A stretch of 64,000 nucleotides of DNA from Sipunculus nudus (taxonomy: Eukaryota; Annelida; Sipuncula; Golfingiida; Sipunculidae). Both the position numbers and the translations under genes were made by a program. This document shows positions 46,666 to 58,465 of the stretch, piece after piece (within the stretch, counting starts at the first letter, position 1; each line of letters begins with the position of its first letter). The stretch covers positions 14,523,479-14,587,478 of the forward strand of contig CM049321.1 of the NCBI GenBank assembly GCA_026874595.1. Reading direction: 5' to 3'. The notes beneath the pieces were generated by a model that saw nothing but the letters and a program-made list of their open reading frames with translations, did no database searches and was not told the origin of the DNA.

Positions 46666-49200
46666 TATATATATGTATATATGGCAGAGAGAAAGTTCGC
46701 AAAGCCTCCATTTTATAAACAAACTGTGATTAATGTATCAGAGAGAAATTATGACGGCAGCGCCATCTGCCGGTATAAGCTACGTGTTCGCATTTAATAC
46801 CCGTTTTTCACTAACGAACTGCGATCGACACAGTATGTTAAGACATGGTATTGTGGACCTAATATTTATATAACGGTAAATAAGAATTAAACAGGAAATT
46901 CCTTAGAATATATTGTCTGTTTAACATCGGCTACGGTCAACAGCTTTCTTTTAATATTTCTAGTTATTCACATCATTAAAGGTAGCAGCTGTTCATGGGA
47001 GAATCGTGTGAGATATTTACGTTTCAGCAGATCATGACATGCAGTTGCTATAAATTGAATTTTTACTATGAATCAGTTGTTGATATCAACAACCCATGTT
47101 TAAATTAAAGATAAATGTGCAAGCTTGAAGACCATGTCATTTGGCTAGGATTATTTAGTTTCTCAAACTTCTGGTTATAGTTTTTTTTTTTTTTTGCTGG
47201 AATCGTGTGTGGAGGTTATATATGAATGCCGTTATACTATGGGCGTTTAGGGTCATGTTCGAGAGGTCACTCAGAGCACACACATTCTGTACTTGCTGAA
47301 TGTATCTTATCTTTGAAAGATATTCCTGTCTGAGACACACGTGAAGAGTAAATACATGTACACTGATCTCATTTTGACTGATAAACATAACCTGAGGGTT
47401 ATTCATCAGATCCACCAAGGGCCACATAGGGATCATGGATAAACATGACAAGTGTATTTAAATATTTGTGCGATCACAAAAAAAGCTTCGGCATCAAAGG
47501 GTGTGTATTCACGATCAAAAATTATCAATGCGTGTTTGTTTGGAGGGTCTGTACAGCCGTGTACAGAGTCACATGGAGAACAAAAATGAAAGTTAGGCCG
47601 AGAGTGATCGTATCATTCTTGCACAAGCATTTTCAGTCGCAATATTGTGCATTTAGCAAGGCAGGCCGACTGTTGTTTGTGAAAGCAAAGTACAATTATA
47701 TGCGGAGAAAATTTATTAAGGTACCATTTACACCCATGGCAAACATAAGACTGGTTTTCTGAAGTGAAGAACCGCTCCTGCAGGTAGGTAATGATATGTA
47801 GAGCACACACCAATGAATACAAACATAGTATCCGCTCATTAAAGCAATCTAATGGTCACCGTAAGAGAAAATGACGTGAAACGTATACATTTTACTTGGT
47901 TTGTACAAATAGTTAAATGATAACAAATACATAGTGCTTTCCATGGTTCATATGGCCTCGTTCGGTAGTCTCAAGGGGTAGAACACATCTGAGAACCAGG
48001 AGAAAATCCCGGACTTTGATCGTGCCACTACAGCCCGCTGTCTTTATTCGATAATCGAACCCGGTCGCTAACAGATATATGTCGGTGTGTGTGGCGGGCG
48101 GGGGGTATTTACCCTTAGAGTACTTGCATTTCTTTATATATGTACTTCACCCAGCGGCTATAAATGAGATAAGTGTTTACGGAATGACGATTTTACAAAT
48201 CCCTCGATGTTGGCATATTAGCCTCGACATCAACAGACAATCGCACTGTTTGTAGGCTAAATTGTTCTTCCCGAGCCGACAAAAAATATGTAGGTTGAAT
48301 CTCCGACACTGTCCGAAAAAAAATTTAATATTTTGACAAGAGTAGATATAAAATTTGTATTATGAATGTCGTCATCAAAACAGAAAAAAGGTTCTGTCAA
48401 ATTCGCCTCAGGAAACATGTTTGCTACCAAACACACTGTTATAGTACCCGTTTGTGTCCGAGATATTGAACGTCTACATAAATAAGTGGGATTTGTTTTG
48501 ATTATTTTACTTCAATGTGAATTATAATAAAAAAACTAAAGCATCTTTATGACCGAGGTGTACAGAAGTTTCGTTAATCTTTAATGAGTAAGTGTTACCA
48601 CCTCCGTATTTGAATCTGTCAGACATGTGAGTGATAAGAACGTTTACACTGATCAATACCGGTTTTTTATAGATGACGGATGATATTGTGGTCATCTAGT
48701 ATGTCGATCTGAAAAAAGTTTCACTCATGTTTGCCCTGCATTTTTAAACATACGCTCCTCACGCAGCAGTAAGATAACATCGGGACACAAGCTTTCATTT
48801 GTTTGATTCTTGGCCTTGTGCCAGAAACGGTGTTATCAGACCAACGAGAGTGGGTGTCGCATGTTTGCAAATATTTCTGATACACAATGTAATATCAGTG
48901 GTCTGATGACTATGATGTGCTCTATGTCCACCCTAGTGAACCAGGAACCCGGTAGATATTTTACATGTACCCTCCGTTTTACTGTGATAGCGATGATTTT
49001 GGTGGAATCCGTGTACCGTTGGCAAATGTTCGGCACACATTAATCATGATTTATTCTTTATCAAAAAGCATTATTCGATATGTATCTTGGTAAAAATAAT
49101 ATTTCTCATCTCCTTTTTATTATCACAGATCAGAAACTGTATCGAATCATTCAAAGTAGATCAAACATTTACATCAGCAGCTGTCCCTATCCGATCGAAG

Positions 49201-49246
49201 ATGGCATACATCAAATTATTAATTCAGATCGCCTTACTGCTGGCTG
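49201..49246 (+). CDS. PLA2 copy 3 exon 1 (signal peptide)
   Basis: MAYIKLLIQIALLLA plus one base and donor GTAAGT; one or two substitutions from copy 2. Confidence 0.8.
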
Positions 49247-49499
49247 GTAAGTCTTAAAAATGATTCATTTTGATACAAAATAGTTAATGGCCTCATCTAT
49301 TCTATGGATTACTCGCTGAGTAAGATGAAAGAATATTTTTTTTTCAGATATCAGGTAAACGTGTTCATAAAATCCATAAATGTTCATACATCATCTCTGT
49401 ATGTTTTACCCTAAATGTCGATTGATAGCCCCGTAAAACACCCATGGGCCTTTACCGAGCAAAAACGGTTTTCAGGAAGGACACTAAATCTATCTATCC

Positions 49500-49545
49500 A
49501 GGGGCGTAACCAAGGGGGGGGGGGGGCGCAGGGGGCCTTCCTCCT
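49500..49545 (+). mobile_element. hAT-like end remnant
   Basis: CAGGGGCGTAACCAAGGGG followed by a G run resembles a terminal repeat of hAT elements. Unit 1 of the duplication lacks it at the same place (near 42390). No matching second end was found, so it is a solo or truncated insertion. Confidence 0.4.
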
Positions 49546-49708
49546 TCGCATCCAGTCTCATAATGATTAAAAAAAAATTTGAAATTTTGAAGTTACTAGT
49601 GTCCACAGATTAAGTTCATATTTCGATAAAAGGCATTGCAGCATACAGTAATTTAGGTATTTTTTATTGATAGTTCTAATGGTTCGATTCCAACCTTCAG
49701 TAAATCGA

Positions 49709-49711
<3 letters not shown>

Positions 49712-49779
<68 letters not shown>
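49712..49779. repeat. (TA)n microsatellite, left border of retroelement
   Basis: About 68 bases of TA repeats, directly followed by the retroelement reading frame. Confidence 0.95.
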
Positions 49780-49781
<2 letters not shown>

Positions 49782-51145
49782 GACAAAGAACCAGGATATC
49801 ACCATAAAAGAGGCAGACAAGGGAGGGGCCATCACTCTAATGAACACCTCAGACTACATCAAAACCTGTGAAGATCTTCTTGGGGACACTCATACTTATG
49901 AACCAGTTCCCGCCACTACAATTGGACTTTTCATCAGGGAGGCCAAGGACATGATTAAGACACTCACCACTTGTGCCAGAGAATTAAATTCCTCGCTACC
50001 TTCCGTACCTATACCAGCCACTTTTTATGGACTCCCAAAAATTTCACAAGTTAGCAAAATTGGTTCAAGAGACAACAATCGACCAACCTGATAACCGCCC
50101 ATTAAATAACATATCAGATGCTGATAATGTATATCATATCGCAAAACAGCTAGGCATACTATACCGCCTCTCCGTCCCATCGCTTCCTCCATAGGAACCC
50201 TGACCGAAAACATGTCTGGCCATGTAGATTCGATTCTGCAACCACTTCTCCAGAATATACCAAGCTACATAAAGGACACCACGGATTTTCTCAATAAACT
50301 GTCGGACATACCAACAATACCCCCTAACACTTTGCTAGTCAGTATGCATGTCACTGGACTGTATAGTAACATTCCTCACACTGGGGGAATAGAAGCCTGT
50401 CGCAATTTCATGTCAGTTAATGGGTGTTCACCTCAAGTAATCAGCGGTACTACAACCCTTATTCAGTTTATTCTCACCCATATCTTAATCGAATTCAATG
50501 ATAAGTGCTATGTCCAAACCCAGGGTACGGTAATGGGAACCAAAATGGCGCCGGCTTATGCCAATATATTTATGTGGGATTTCGAACGGAAACTGCTGTC
50601 CGACAGCCCATCAAAGCCTTTAGCGTATATGCGTTACATTGATGACATATTTTTTGTATGGCAACACGGTCCAGAATCTCTAGAACATTTTTTTGCACAA
50701 GCGAATAATGTCAACCTTCATATCAAATTCACAATCGACTCCTCACCCACACAAATCCCATTCCTTGATGTGTCAGTTGCCATCACTGAAGGACATTTGA
50801 CTACCAGCATTTATCATAAACCAACTGACCGTCACAGCTATCTCCACTATAGTAGCTTCCACCCACAACATCTCAAACGAGGGGTTGTATTTGCACAGAT
50901 GCTGCGCTAAAGACGCATATGCTCAAATGATTCAGATTTTAAATGCAAAGCACTTGAATTAGCCAAACATTTCCTCATTAAAGGGTACCCTTTCAAGTTA
51001 ATCCTACAAAATTTTGAAAAAGTTTGTAATATTAAACGAAACAGCCTCCTCAGTTACAAAGAAAAAGCTTTGTTTACAGTTAGTCACTCGCTCTGAGGAA
51101 GGCTACAGGGGTAGCGTTGATGTCTCTCTTCTTTTTGTGTTCATT

Positions 51146-51149
<4 letters not shown>
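49780..51149 (+). mobile_element. Penelope-like retroelement fragment
   Basis: 5'-truncated reverse transcriptase: an N-terminal part (49785-50091) with IKEADKGGAITLMNTSDYI, a frameshift and in-frame stops near 50092-50160, then the core to 50910 with TQGTVMGTKMAPAYANIFMW and MRYIDDIFFVW (YxDD catalytic site), then after a TAA the typical RRICSNDSDF segment to about 51000. These motifs and their order fit Penelope-like elements. No GIY-YIG endonuclease domain is visible before the right TA run. It is inactive as it stands. Confidence 0.75.
50161..50910 (+). pseudogene. Penelope-like reverse transcriptase core
   Basis: Longest open segment: fingers and palm with GTKMAPAYANIF (template/primer region) and YIDD at about 50635-50646. 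N- and C-terminal continuations are in other frames or behind stops. Family known to copy RNA into DNA at target sites; broken here. Confidence 0.7.

Positions 51150-51186
<37 letters not shown>
51150..51186. repeat. (TA)n microsatellite, right border of retroelement
   Basis: About 37 bases of TA repeats directly after the retroelement sequence. Confidence 0.95.
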
Positions 51187-51187
<1 letters not shown>

Positions 51188-51525
51188 TTCTCCTTCTGCA
51201 CAACATTTCAACGAATCACACTTCAGTATTTCTTTATGATTTTGTGCTTATGTTATATAATGGTTATCAATGAGCCCAGGATTCTCTCCGCACAGTAAAT
51301 GTGACAGAATGTTGTGGGATTTTTTTTTAAAGGAGGGAACTAAGAAACCGTACTCAGGTATTCGTCATCTCTCTTTTCGGTGTAGTAGGAGAAATCAGTA
51401 GACTCAACCGATATGCAATGTTTTATATATAAATATAAATGTTATATATATATATATGTATATATATGTATATATATATATATATATTCAATGTATATTT
51501 GTTGTATGCTGTCATTCTGTTACAG

Positions 51526-51638
51526 TTGCTGTAAGGAACACGACAAATGTTATGGTAGATGGGATAAAGACTGTGGACACTTTATTTTCTTGGGATATGA
51601 ATACAATTGTCAATGGCATGGGGAGTGTAAATGCACTG
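51526..51638 (+). CDS. PLA2 copy 3 exon 3 (active site)
   Basis: Acceptor CTGTTACAG, donor GTACGT. Encodes CCKEHDKCYGRWDKDCGHF and GECKCT. Same length (113) as copy 2 exon 3. Confidence 0.8.
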
Positions 51639-51739
51639 GTACGTATATCATACAAAAAATGTAAGAACTTTTTCAATAATGTAAAATTTCCCCTTCTGTT
51701 CGAGAGAGACAGATATAGAGCGACAGATAGAGAGAGATG

Positions 51740-51740
51740 G

Positions 51741-51775
<35 letters not shown>

Positions 51776-51809
51776 ATAGATAGATAGAACGAACCTGAAT
51801 GAGAGATAG

Positions 51810-51854
<45 letters not shown>

Positions 51855-51860
51855 AGGGTA
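51740..51860. repeat. (TA)n and (GA)n repeats
   Basis: TA run at about 51745-51771 and GA run at about 51811-51855 in the intron after exon 3, matching the position of the GA/GATA repeats in copy 2. Confidence 0.9.
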
Positions 51861-53205
51861 TACAGACGGAGAGACGGATAAATAGATGTGTAGATCGGAC
51901 AGATTATAAAGATAGTAAATTTATTGATTCAAACGGTACAATAATACAACCATATATAAGACATAATATAAACCTACATAAATTATTTAGAGGAAGACTA
52001 CGATATGTTAGTTGATTATAAGAAGATAACACACAGAATCATAATCTTTCGATGCAAGTGTTCTAGTGTTGCCGAATAGGTCTTTGGGCCAGCGTGCTAC
52101 AGTTGACATAAAGAAAGAAGTGTACACCCAATAACAAACCGGCGGTCTTAAATAATACACGTTATTGGAAGTGTACCTTTAGTCCATTTGAGACTAAGAT
52201 CTTTTACTTGTATGAACCATTCACAATTTCCTCAAAATTAAAATAAAATATGACCATTTTTAATTTCACTCCCTTTGATCAAATCTGAAACCATAATTTT
52301 AAGCGTTTTATATGAAATTTCTATTTCCATGGCAATAAATCCTCGTGTTATTTCTGAATCACCCAGTCGTTAATTTTTACATGCAGCAGTTACCTCTATA
52401 ACTGTCATACAATTTGTTATTCCTTACGAGAGCCATATTAAAAAAATCAACGTATATGGAAACCGGAAGTTCGAATCTTGTATTATATATAATACAAAAG
52501 CATATCAAACACATATCTAAACCAACTTGGATCTTGTATGGAATCCCACATGGTATACAAACAGTTCTAAAATCCTATTATTACTTCCGAAAAGCGGGGG
52601 TTTTGTTTTTGCGGCGTTGATTTGTCTGTCTGTTTGCAACATTGCTCGAAAAGTTAGCTGTTTGATGACAGTTTCAGGATCGCTCGGCATGGAACAATGG
52701 GTTTTATTTTTTGGGATGATCAAGCTGCATTTCTGACAATGCCATATGGAGGTAATACGCTGCTTTGGCGATGGTCTGCGCTCTCTGAGTGTAAATATTT
52801 AGTTCCCATTGCCTTCACCAGATGGCGCTAAAGGTCATGTACCAGAGTCAACATCGGAACAAGGAATGTCAACTCGATACGTTATTTAAATAATACTAAT
52901 CTCTGTTTAGCCACGTGAAAAACATAGAATATTGTTCCTCAAACTCCTGGACCAAGCTGAATTAAGGTTTGTTTCCATAATGAAAAAAATATAGCTAATT
53001 TGTCACAGCAAAAAGAACAACATTACTGAGGACGAAGTCCTCTTTTGCCTAAAGATAAAATCAAATAAACATAGAAGAGGTGAATCAGTAGAACTATAAG
53101 AGTTTAAGATTTTCTAAGTCTCTACATGTACGCACATTTGACATTTAATATTTATTTTAGCGGATGCTTTTATGCGTTTATAATTTTGTAATATATGTGT
53201 TACAG

Positions 53206-53294
53206 AAACCGAGAGTTGCCGTAGGGAGGCGTGTATCTGTGATCTGAACTTCGCTCGGTGTGTAAAGCGTCACGTGCAGCACTTGCGAGGCTAA
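53206..53294 (+). CDS. PLA2 copy 3 exon 4
   Basis: Acceptor GTGTTACAG. Encodes ESCRREACICDLNFARCVKR and ends HLRG then TAA; near-identical to copy 2. Confidence 0.8.
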
Positions 53295-55196
53295 ACGCCA
53301 ATCTACCAGCAGAGACTGGCTCCAAGCGCAATCCTATTCCCATAATTTCTAACTATGCACGTACAAATGGTCTTTTCTTTTTTTATTGTTTTCCCAAACT
53401 AAATACTGGTTAGTACCGAACATGGTTGTATAGTAATGTAGTATTGTTTTTAGGTGTTGAAATATTTCGCTTGTGTTACTCTGGTTCACCCTAACAATAA
53501 AAAAGAAGAAAAGGTTCAAAATTGTCTGTTTATCGCAATATGTTTTGAATGGGATTCCTGCTGTTCTGACAACACTGACTGAAGATAATAACTATATTAT
53601 GATAAGATTGGGGCAACATTTTTGCACATAAAGGTCGTAATTCTTTAACGCAGGATCCATGGGTTGAAATTGAATTAATAAATTAAAAATGGATAATTGC
53701 AGATTTGGTTAAGCATAATTATTGCCATTGCAAGATTGTTACCACGCACTATTATTCTCTACTAGCTGATAGACCCGTATACCGAGCTTATTACCGGGTT
53801 GGGGAGATTTATTAACTTAGATATGAAATGTTGACTCATTTTTCTATTCTAAAAGTTACCAGAAAATATAGGTTTTCAGTTGGAAACTGTCTCCATAAGA
53901 TATGTATAAACATTTTGGCACGACTGCAGAATAACTCACGCACCTCTCTGAGGCACAACTCCTTTGTGAACAGAAACGTTTCTATGTCCAGCTGCATGTA
54001 TCTTAATTTTGCAACTTCCTTTTAAATTACATGAATCCTAAACGTACCGTCCGTCCGTATAAACTGATAACCTGGTGGAGACAGTGCGTGAGTGATCCTG
54101 CAGTCGCTCTAATATTTTTAACATTTATTTTGTGGGGCTGTCATCGTGTCAAGAAATTTATACCCCGGTATGTTTACCTTGAAGCCCTGGTCAGTGATGG
54201 TGTTTACATTGCGAACCGGAATGAGACGCGGGGGCATTCAGGTTTTCGATGATATTGACTTGATTCTATCGTTGGACGTATAAAGATTAGGTTGATGTGA
54301 GTAACACATGAAAGATTTTTTAAAGATTAATTTATTGCAAGGAAACTGTTCCTAAAGAAAGAAACAGAAATATGCATACCTCGTAAGTAGCAGAAGCGGA
54401 CCCAACAGGACTCTATGCAGAGAGTCCGTATTCATTTTCAACCGTCGCAACCTTTTTTTAATCGTATCAGACATATTTTAAGTCCTGGAACCCCAGACTT
54501 TACTCCGCCCCACCCCATTCCACCCGAACCCACCCAACGCCTGTTCGTGAACTGGACCTTAAATTAGGTTTTGTCCTTATTCCTCCTGGGTTGAACTATC
54601 CATTTCATAAAGCGAGAAACATGTGTTTTTCTCTTTTACCGACCACGCACGTGGGTGACAGCCTCGTTCAAATGAAAGGGCCGACAGGCTCAAATCCCTC
54701 ACTGAAAGCAAGTGTTATTCATATGAACAATAGTAGTGTTTGAGGTTGAAAGACCACGATGAATGCGTTCCAGTCACTGTCGAAGGCAGTTCGGCTGTGC
54801 TCGGTCTTCCCTTTTGTGCAAGTCAGTAAAAACGGAAAAATCACTCAAAATTATATGTAAATTAAAAATTATTTATTCTCATATCCAGGGGTGTCAATAT
54901 AGGGGGGAATGGGGGGTATATATACCCCCCACTTTTTGGCAGGGGGGGGGATGGTCAATGTAATCATCCCCCCACTTTTCAGAGAATAACATTATAATAT
55001 TGCAAATGAAATATATCAATAATTAGAATGAAAGACTTTGGATCCATTTACTTAAAAATGTTATATCTAAACCTTGCTTAGAATTAAAAATAGCTTATTT
55101 TCTAAATCATTATAATTATTTGAAATAAGATTAAGTATATATATATTATAATAATTATATATATTAATATATATATGTATATAAATATATATATAT

Positions 55197-58044
55197 GGGT
55201 CATTCCACAGTAAATTGGGCAAATTGGTGATACTGCTTGGTCAAAAAAATTTTTTGTCACATCTGGCTTAAATTTGTAGCACATGTAGGCAGAGATGTCT
55301 AGTTTCACTTACACATAAAAGCCAAGCTTAAACAGCAAAGTCCTTTTTGAAAATAACAATCATCCAAAGCTCAGTAAAACACTTTTTCAACTCCGTCACA
55401 GTCATGTTAATTGATCTGAAATACAAAAATTAAGGAGATGAAACCAGTTAAATAATACAAGACAATGGCATAATATCATTCCTCCCTTGGAAAATTAAAT
55501 AAAACTTTGCCTTATGAATTAGACCAATGTATATACAAAAAATGTTAAGAAAATTGCAAACTTTATCAAAAACTATTTTTTTCTTTAATTCTTTTTTCTC
55601 AGGTAAAGACAATTATTCTAATAAAAACAGATTAAATCATCATTAGATAAATCAAGATTTCCTTTATTTACATTTATAACAGAAAAATCTGTGTAGTTAA
55701 ATTATTCCCTTGATAATATTTAGCTGGCAAAGACCATGAGTATTTGTGACGGAGTTGACAGAACAGGCTTTTGACCGGTATACTCTAACATATGACTTTA
55801 TAAATCTCTTAATTATTTTCATGCACAAGTCTTCAATGATCAAATATTTCCTTATATGGTATTTAAAATTGTTATTGACCAGCACTTGATTGTGTCAGAT
55901 AAATTGGCTCATATTTAAGTTCTGGCTGACAGAAGAAAATCTGTTGTCACATAACTAAATATTTCTCTGCAAACTTATGAAAACAACTTGGCTGTATGTT
56001 TAAAATATTTAAAGTATACAGCACAGGTAATTCAAAATGATTAGACATCCTACAGTTGATTTAAATTTCCTTTTTCTTGTCAGTTTTGGGGTCTGTAGAT
56101 GTCTTGAAATATTTTAAAGGCCATTGAAATCTCTGGGAGGCGAGACAGCGTAAAAGACCTTAAGATGAGATGGGGCTGCTCTTTGGAGGATTGTAGATTC
56201 AGTTTTGCCTTCTTTTTGCTGACCACTAGAGGACTGGAACTGTCCATCAGCTGCCAAATATGCCAAAGTGATGCAAGAAGTTGCAATTATTCATAATCCT
56301 AACTAGATAATATATCCAACAAGATTGGTACTATTGACTCTGGATGTTTCAACAACAGAGTTACAGGTAGTGCAAAAGTTTCTGTTTGCACACAATTACC
56401 AGTTCAAAAGTGGAAAACTATTTAGTGAACCAAATTAACAGTTACATTAAACAATGAAACTGGTTTTACAGAAACTGAAGAACAATACCAGGTGTTATGG
56501 AGTCATCTTCATCAGTGTCTGCATTTGCAAAAAAGATTCTGTTATTATGTTGCCACTGTCTTTTGTGGGAACCAGAAGCAGCATGTTAGCAGGAAAAGAG
56601 GAATTGACACCATTTGTTTTTATTTTTTTATTTTATGCAGCATGTCTACAATCAAATGTCATACAATGGACATATGAATAATTAAATCATATTAATGTCC
56701 ACAGTGAAAAATATATTATAGCACAATAATTCACCAAGTCTGCTGCAACATGCTTAGGTTTTCCTGCTGGGACAGGATGTATTAAATGCTGTCAAAATCT
56801 AGCAAATGTATTCTAAATGACTTTGGATATTGTAGTTCAAGGTACAGGCCTGACACTCTTTAGCAGAATGAAACCACTATGAATCTGGGGTCATAAGAAT
56901 ATCTTTATTGATTGTATTGAACACAGGCTTCAAGAGTGAATGCCCTGTATCATATCTAGCTTCATTTTATTTTTTAATAATTTAGATTGCCAATTGCCCA
57001 TGCTTTTAAAAATGAAAGTATTCAGTTATATAAAAAGCAGTGGATGTATCAGGTGGGAATACCAAAATGCAATGATTTTTCTGCTGGGTAACTGTATTTC
57101 ATTAGTTAGCCAATTCATAAATCATTAATATTGCCTGGAACTAAATAAATTGAATAATAATTAAGCTTACACATAAAATATAGTTGCAATCTAATGGAAT
57201 ATACAATATATTAGTATATATAATAATGGTGAAAGCTTTGTTAAGTAATCAGTGCTCAAAATACAGACATGTCAACTCCATCACGTGACGGAGTTGACTG
57301 TGATGGAGTTGACAAATGCTTGATTTTTAATTTATAATTTTTTTGAAAATCATGTTATAAGCCAGTTATTAAAAATTTTGAACAAAAAACACACGTTTTT
57401 CTTGAACATAATAACATTTTACCCATTTATCTATTTATGAGGGTGAAAAAGCTGTGACGGAGTTGACACGTTAATTTTCCACCCTTCAGGATGAAGACAT
57501 AAAGGGTTCCATTTCTGATACTAGATACATGTTATGTATAAAACAGTGTTTCATGGATAAAGTATGTCCATGCAACATTTTATATTTGGCTTTGTATAGA
57601 TATAAATATGTAACTGTCATTTTGCTTGGATATAATTCTTTTTGTGACGGAGTTGACTCAAAACTGGGGGACAGATCAGAAATGCTCGCAAAAAAAAGTC
57701 AGTGGCACCAATTGCTTCAAGCAACAATGGAATCTGAACACCTTATTGTGTATTTTAATTTAGCTAATTAAGATAATGAATGAGTTCTTTATCTACTCTA
57801 CCAAATGACCTAATATATTAGCTCCTTGCTCAGGAGACATGCTATTTGTCTGAAAGTGAATATATTGGGACGGGCCTGCACAAGTAATAATCCATTCTTT
57901 ATTATCTCAGTTTGGATGGATGGAGAACCCATGCCAAGGTATTTAACTATATGTATTTGTGTAAAACCTTTAACTACTTGCTGATGAATGAATAAGGAGA
58001 GACCAGATATTTAGGTAATTGCTCATTTTACTGCGGAATGACCC
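55197..58044. mobile_element. Nested inverted-repeat element with GTGACGGAGTTGAC boxes
   Basis: About 2.85 kb, bounded by GGGTCATTCCACAGTAAAT on the left and GGGTCATTCCGCAGTAAAA (reverse strand) on the right, with similarity over about 30 bases. The flanks are TA-rich on both sides (up to ATATATAT), so a target duplication cannot be sized. Inside are seven copies of a 14-bp box, two of them head to head. No transposase domain was recognised in any frame. The superfamily is unknown to me. Confidence 0.65.
57271..57313. repeat. Palindrome of 14-bp boxes plus a third box
   Basis: GTCAACTCCATCAC (57271-57284) directly abuts GTGACGGAGTTGAC (57285-57298), a 28-bp palindrome with one imperfect pair. 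A third box, GTGATGGAGTTGAC, follows at 57300-57313. Other copies: 55387-55399 (reverse, partial), 55746-55759, 57454-57467 and 57654-57667. Confidence 0.9.
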
Positions 58045-58465
58045 ATATATATGGTTGAATGTCACTCAGAGACGTTGAAAAAGGAGGTATATATATATAT
58101 ATATATACATGTGTATATGTGTGTGTGTATATAAACAAAGTCATCCCCCCCCCACTCTGGAAGAAAAATTGACGCCACTGCTCATATCGCCTATGTCACT
58201 GCGCTTTTCACAAAGCGGTTTTAGAGAACATTGCGAACAGACGTGAACCGCATTCCTTTTATAAGTATTAGATAGATAGATGATGTCACAATTGGTTACG
58301 GTATTCTCCACAACAGGGCGCTCGATCCATTGGAACGGGTGCTGACCCACGGCAAACTTAATTAGAAAGAGGAAGAATGCATGCATTTCTATATGTCTCA
58401 GAAAATTCACAGTGTGTATATTTTGCAAGTAACACGACTGATAAATCATGTATTATCATAATAAA

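Larger units (their letters stand above)
45961..47194. other. Between the duplicated units
   Basis: Contains a TA run (46307-46366) and an internally repetitive GC-richer block (46370-46665). No supported exon. Confidence 0.45.
49201..53294 (+). pseudogene. Phospholipase A2 copy 3, exon 2 lost
   Basis: Exons 1 (49201-49246), 3 (51526-51638) and 4 (53206-53294) keep open frames, splice sites and catalytic motifs (CCKEHDKCYGRW, CICDLNFARC). No exon 2 (calcium loop, N-terminal helix) exists between 49247 and 51525. That interval holds TA runs and a Penelope-like reverse transcriptase fragment instead. Exon 1 ends in phase 1 and exon 3 begins in phase 2, so direct joining shifts the frame and loses the active site. 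It is therefore most likely a recent pseudogene, unless an unplaced exon 2 exists or the assembly is wrong at the TA runs. Confidence 0.78.
47195..53762 (+). repeat. Segmental duplication, unit 2 (with PLA2 copy 3)
   Basis: Collinear with 39682-45775 apart from indels. Homology stops near 49560 in intron 1 and resumes near 51330 in intron 2. The missing section holds exon 2. After 53762 an interspersed repeat intervenes and unit homology resumes at 58285. Confidence 0.85.
54886..58180. mobile_element. hAT-type DNA transposon with 8-bp target duplication
   Basis: Left end CAGGGGTGTCAATAT and right end (reverse complement) CAGTGGCGTCAATTT form an imperfect terminal repeat. Both sides carry CTCATATC (54878-54885 and 58181-58188). 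The uninterrupted repeat copy at 33.9-35.1 kb has a single CTCATATC there. CAG-starting TIRs with 8-bp duplications fit the hAT superfamily. Without the nested element it is only about 447 bp, so it is a non-autonomous (MITE-like) member. Confidence 0.85.
53763..58271 (+). repeat. Interspersed repeat, copy 2, interrupted by hAT element
   Basis: Outer parts 53763-54885 and 58189-58271 match 33899-35092 end to end. It separates unit-2 homology at 53762 from its continuation near 58285, so it inserted into unit 2 after, or differently from, unit 1 (empty site near 45775). Confidence 0.75.

Noticed and set aside
51413-51776. 106-codon ORF over PLA2 copy 3 exon 3 in another frame
   Set aside because: Shadow frame of the CCKEHDKCY exon, extended by TA repeats.
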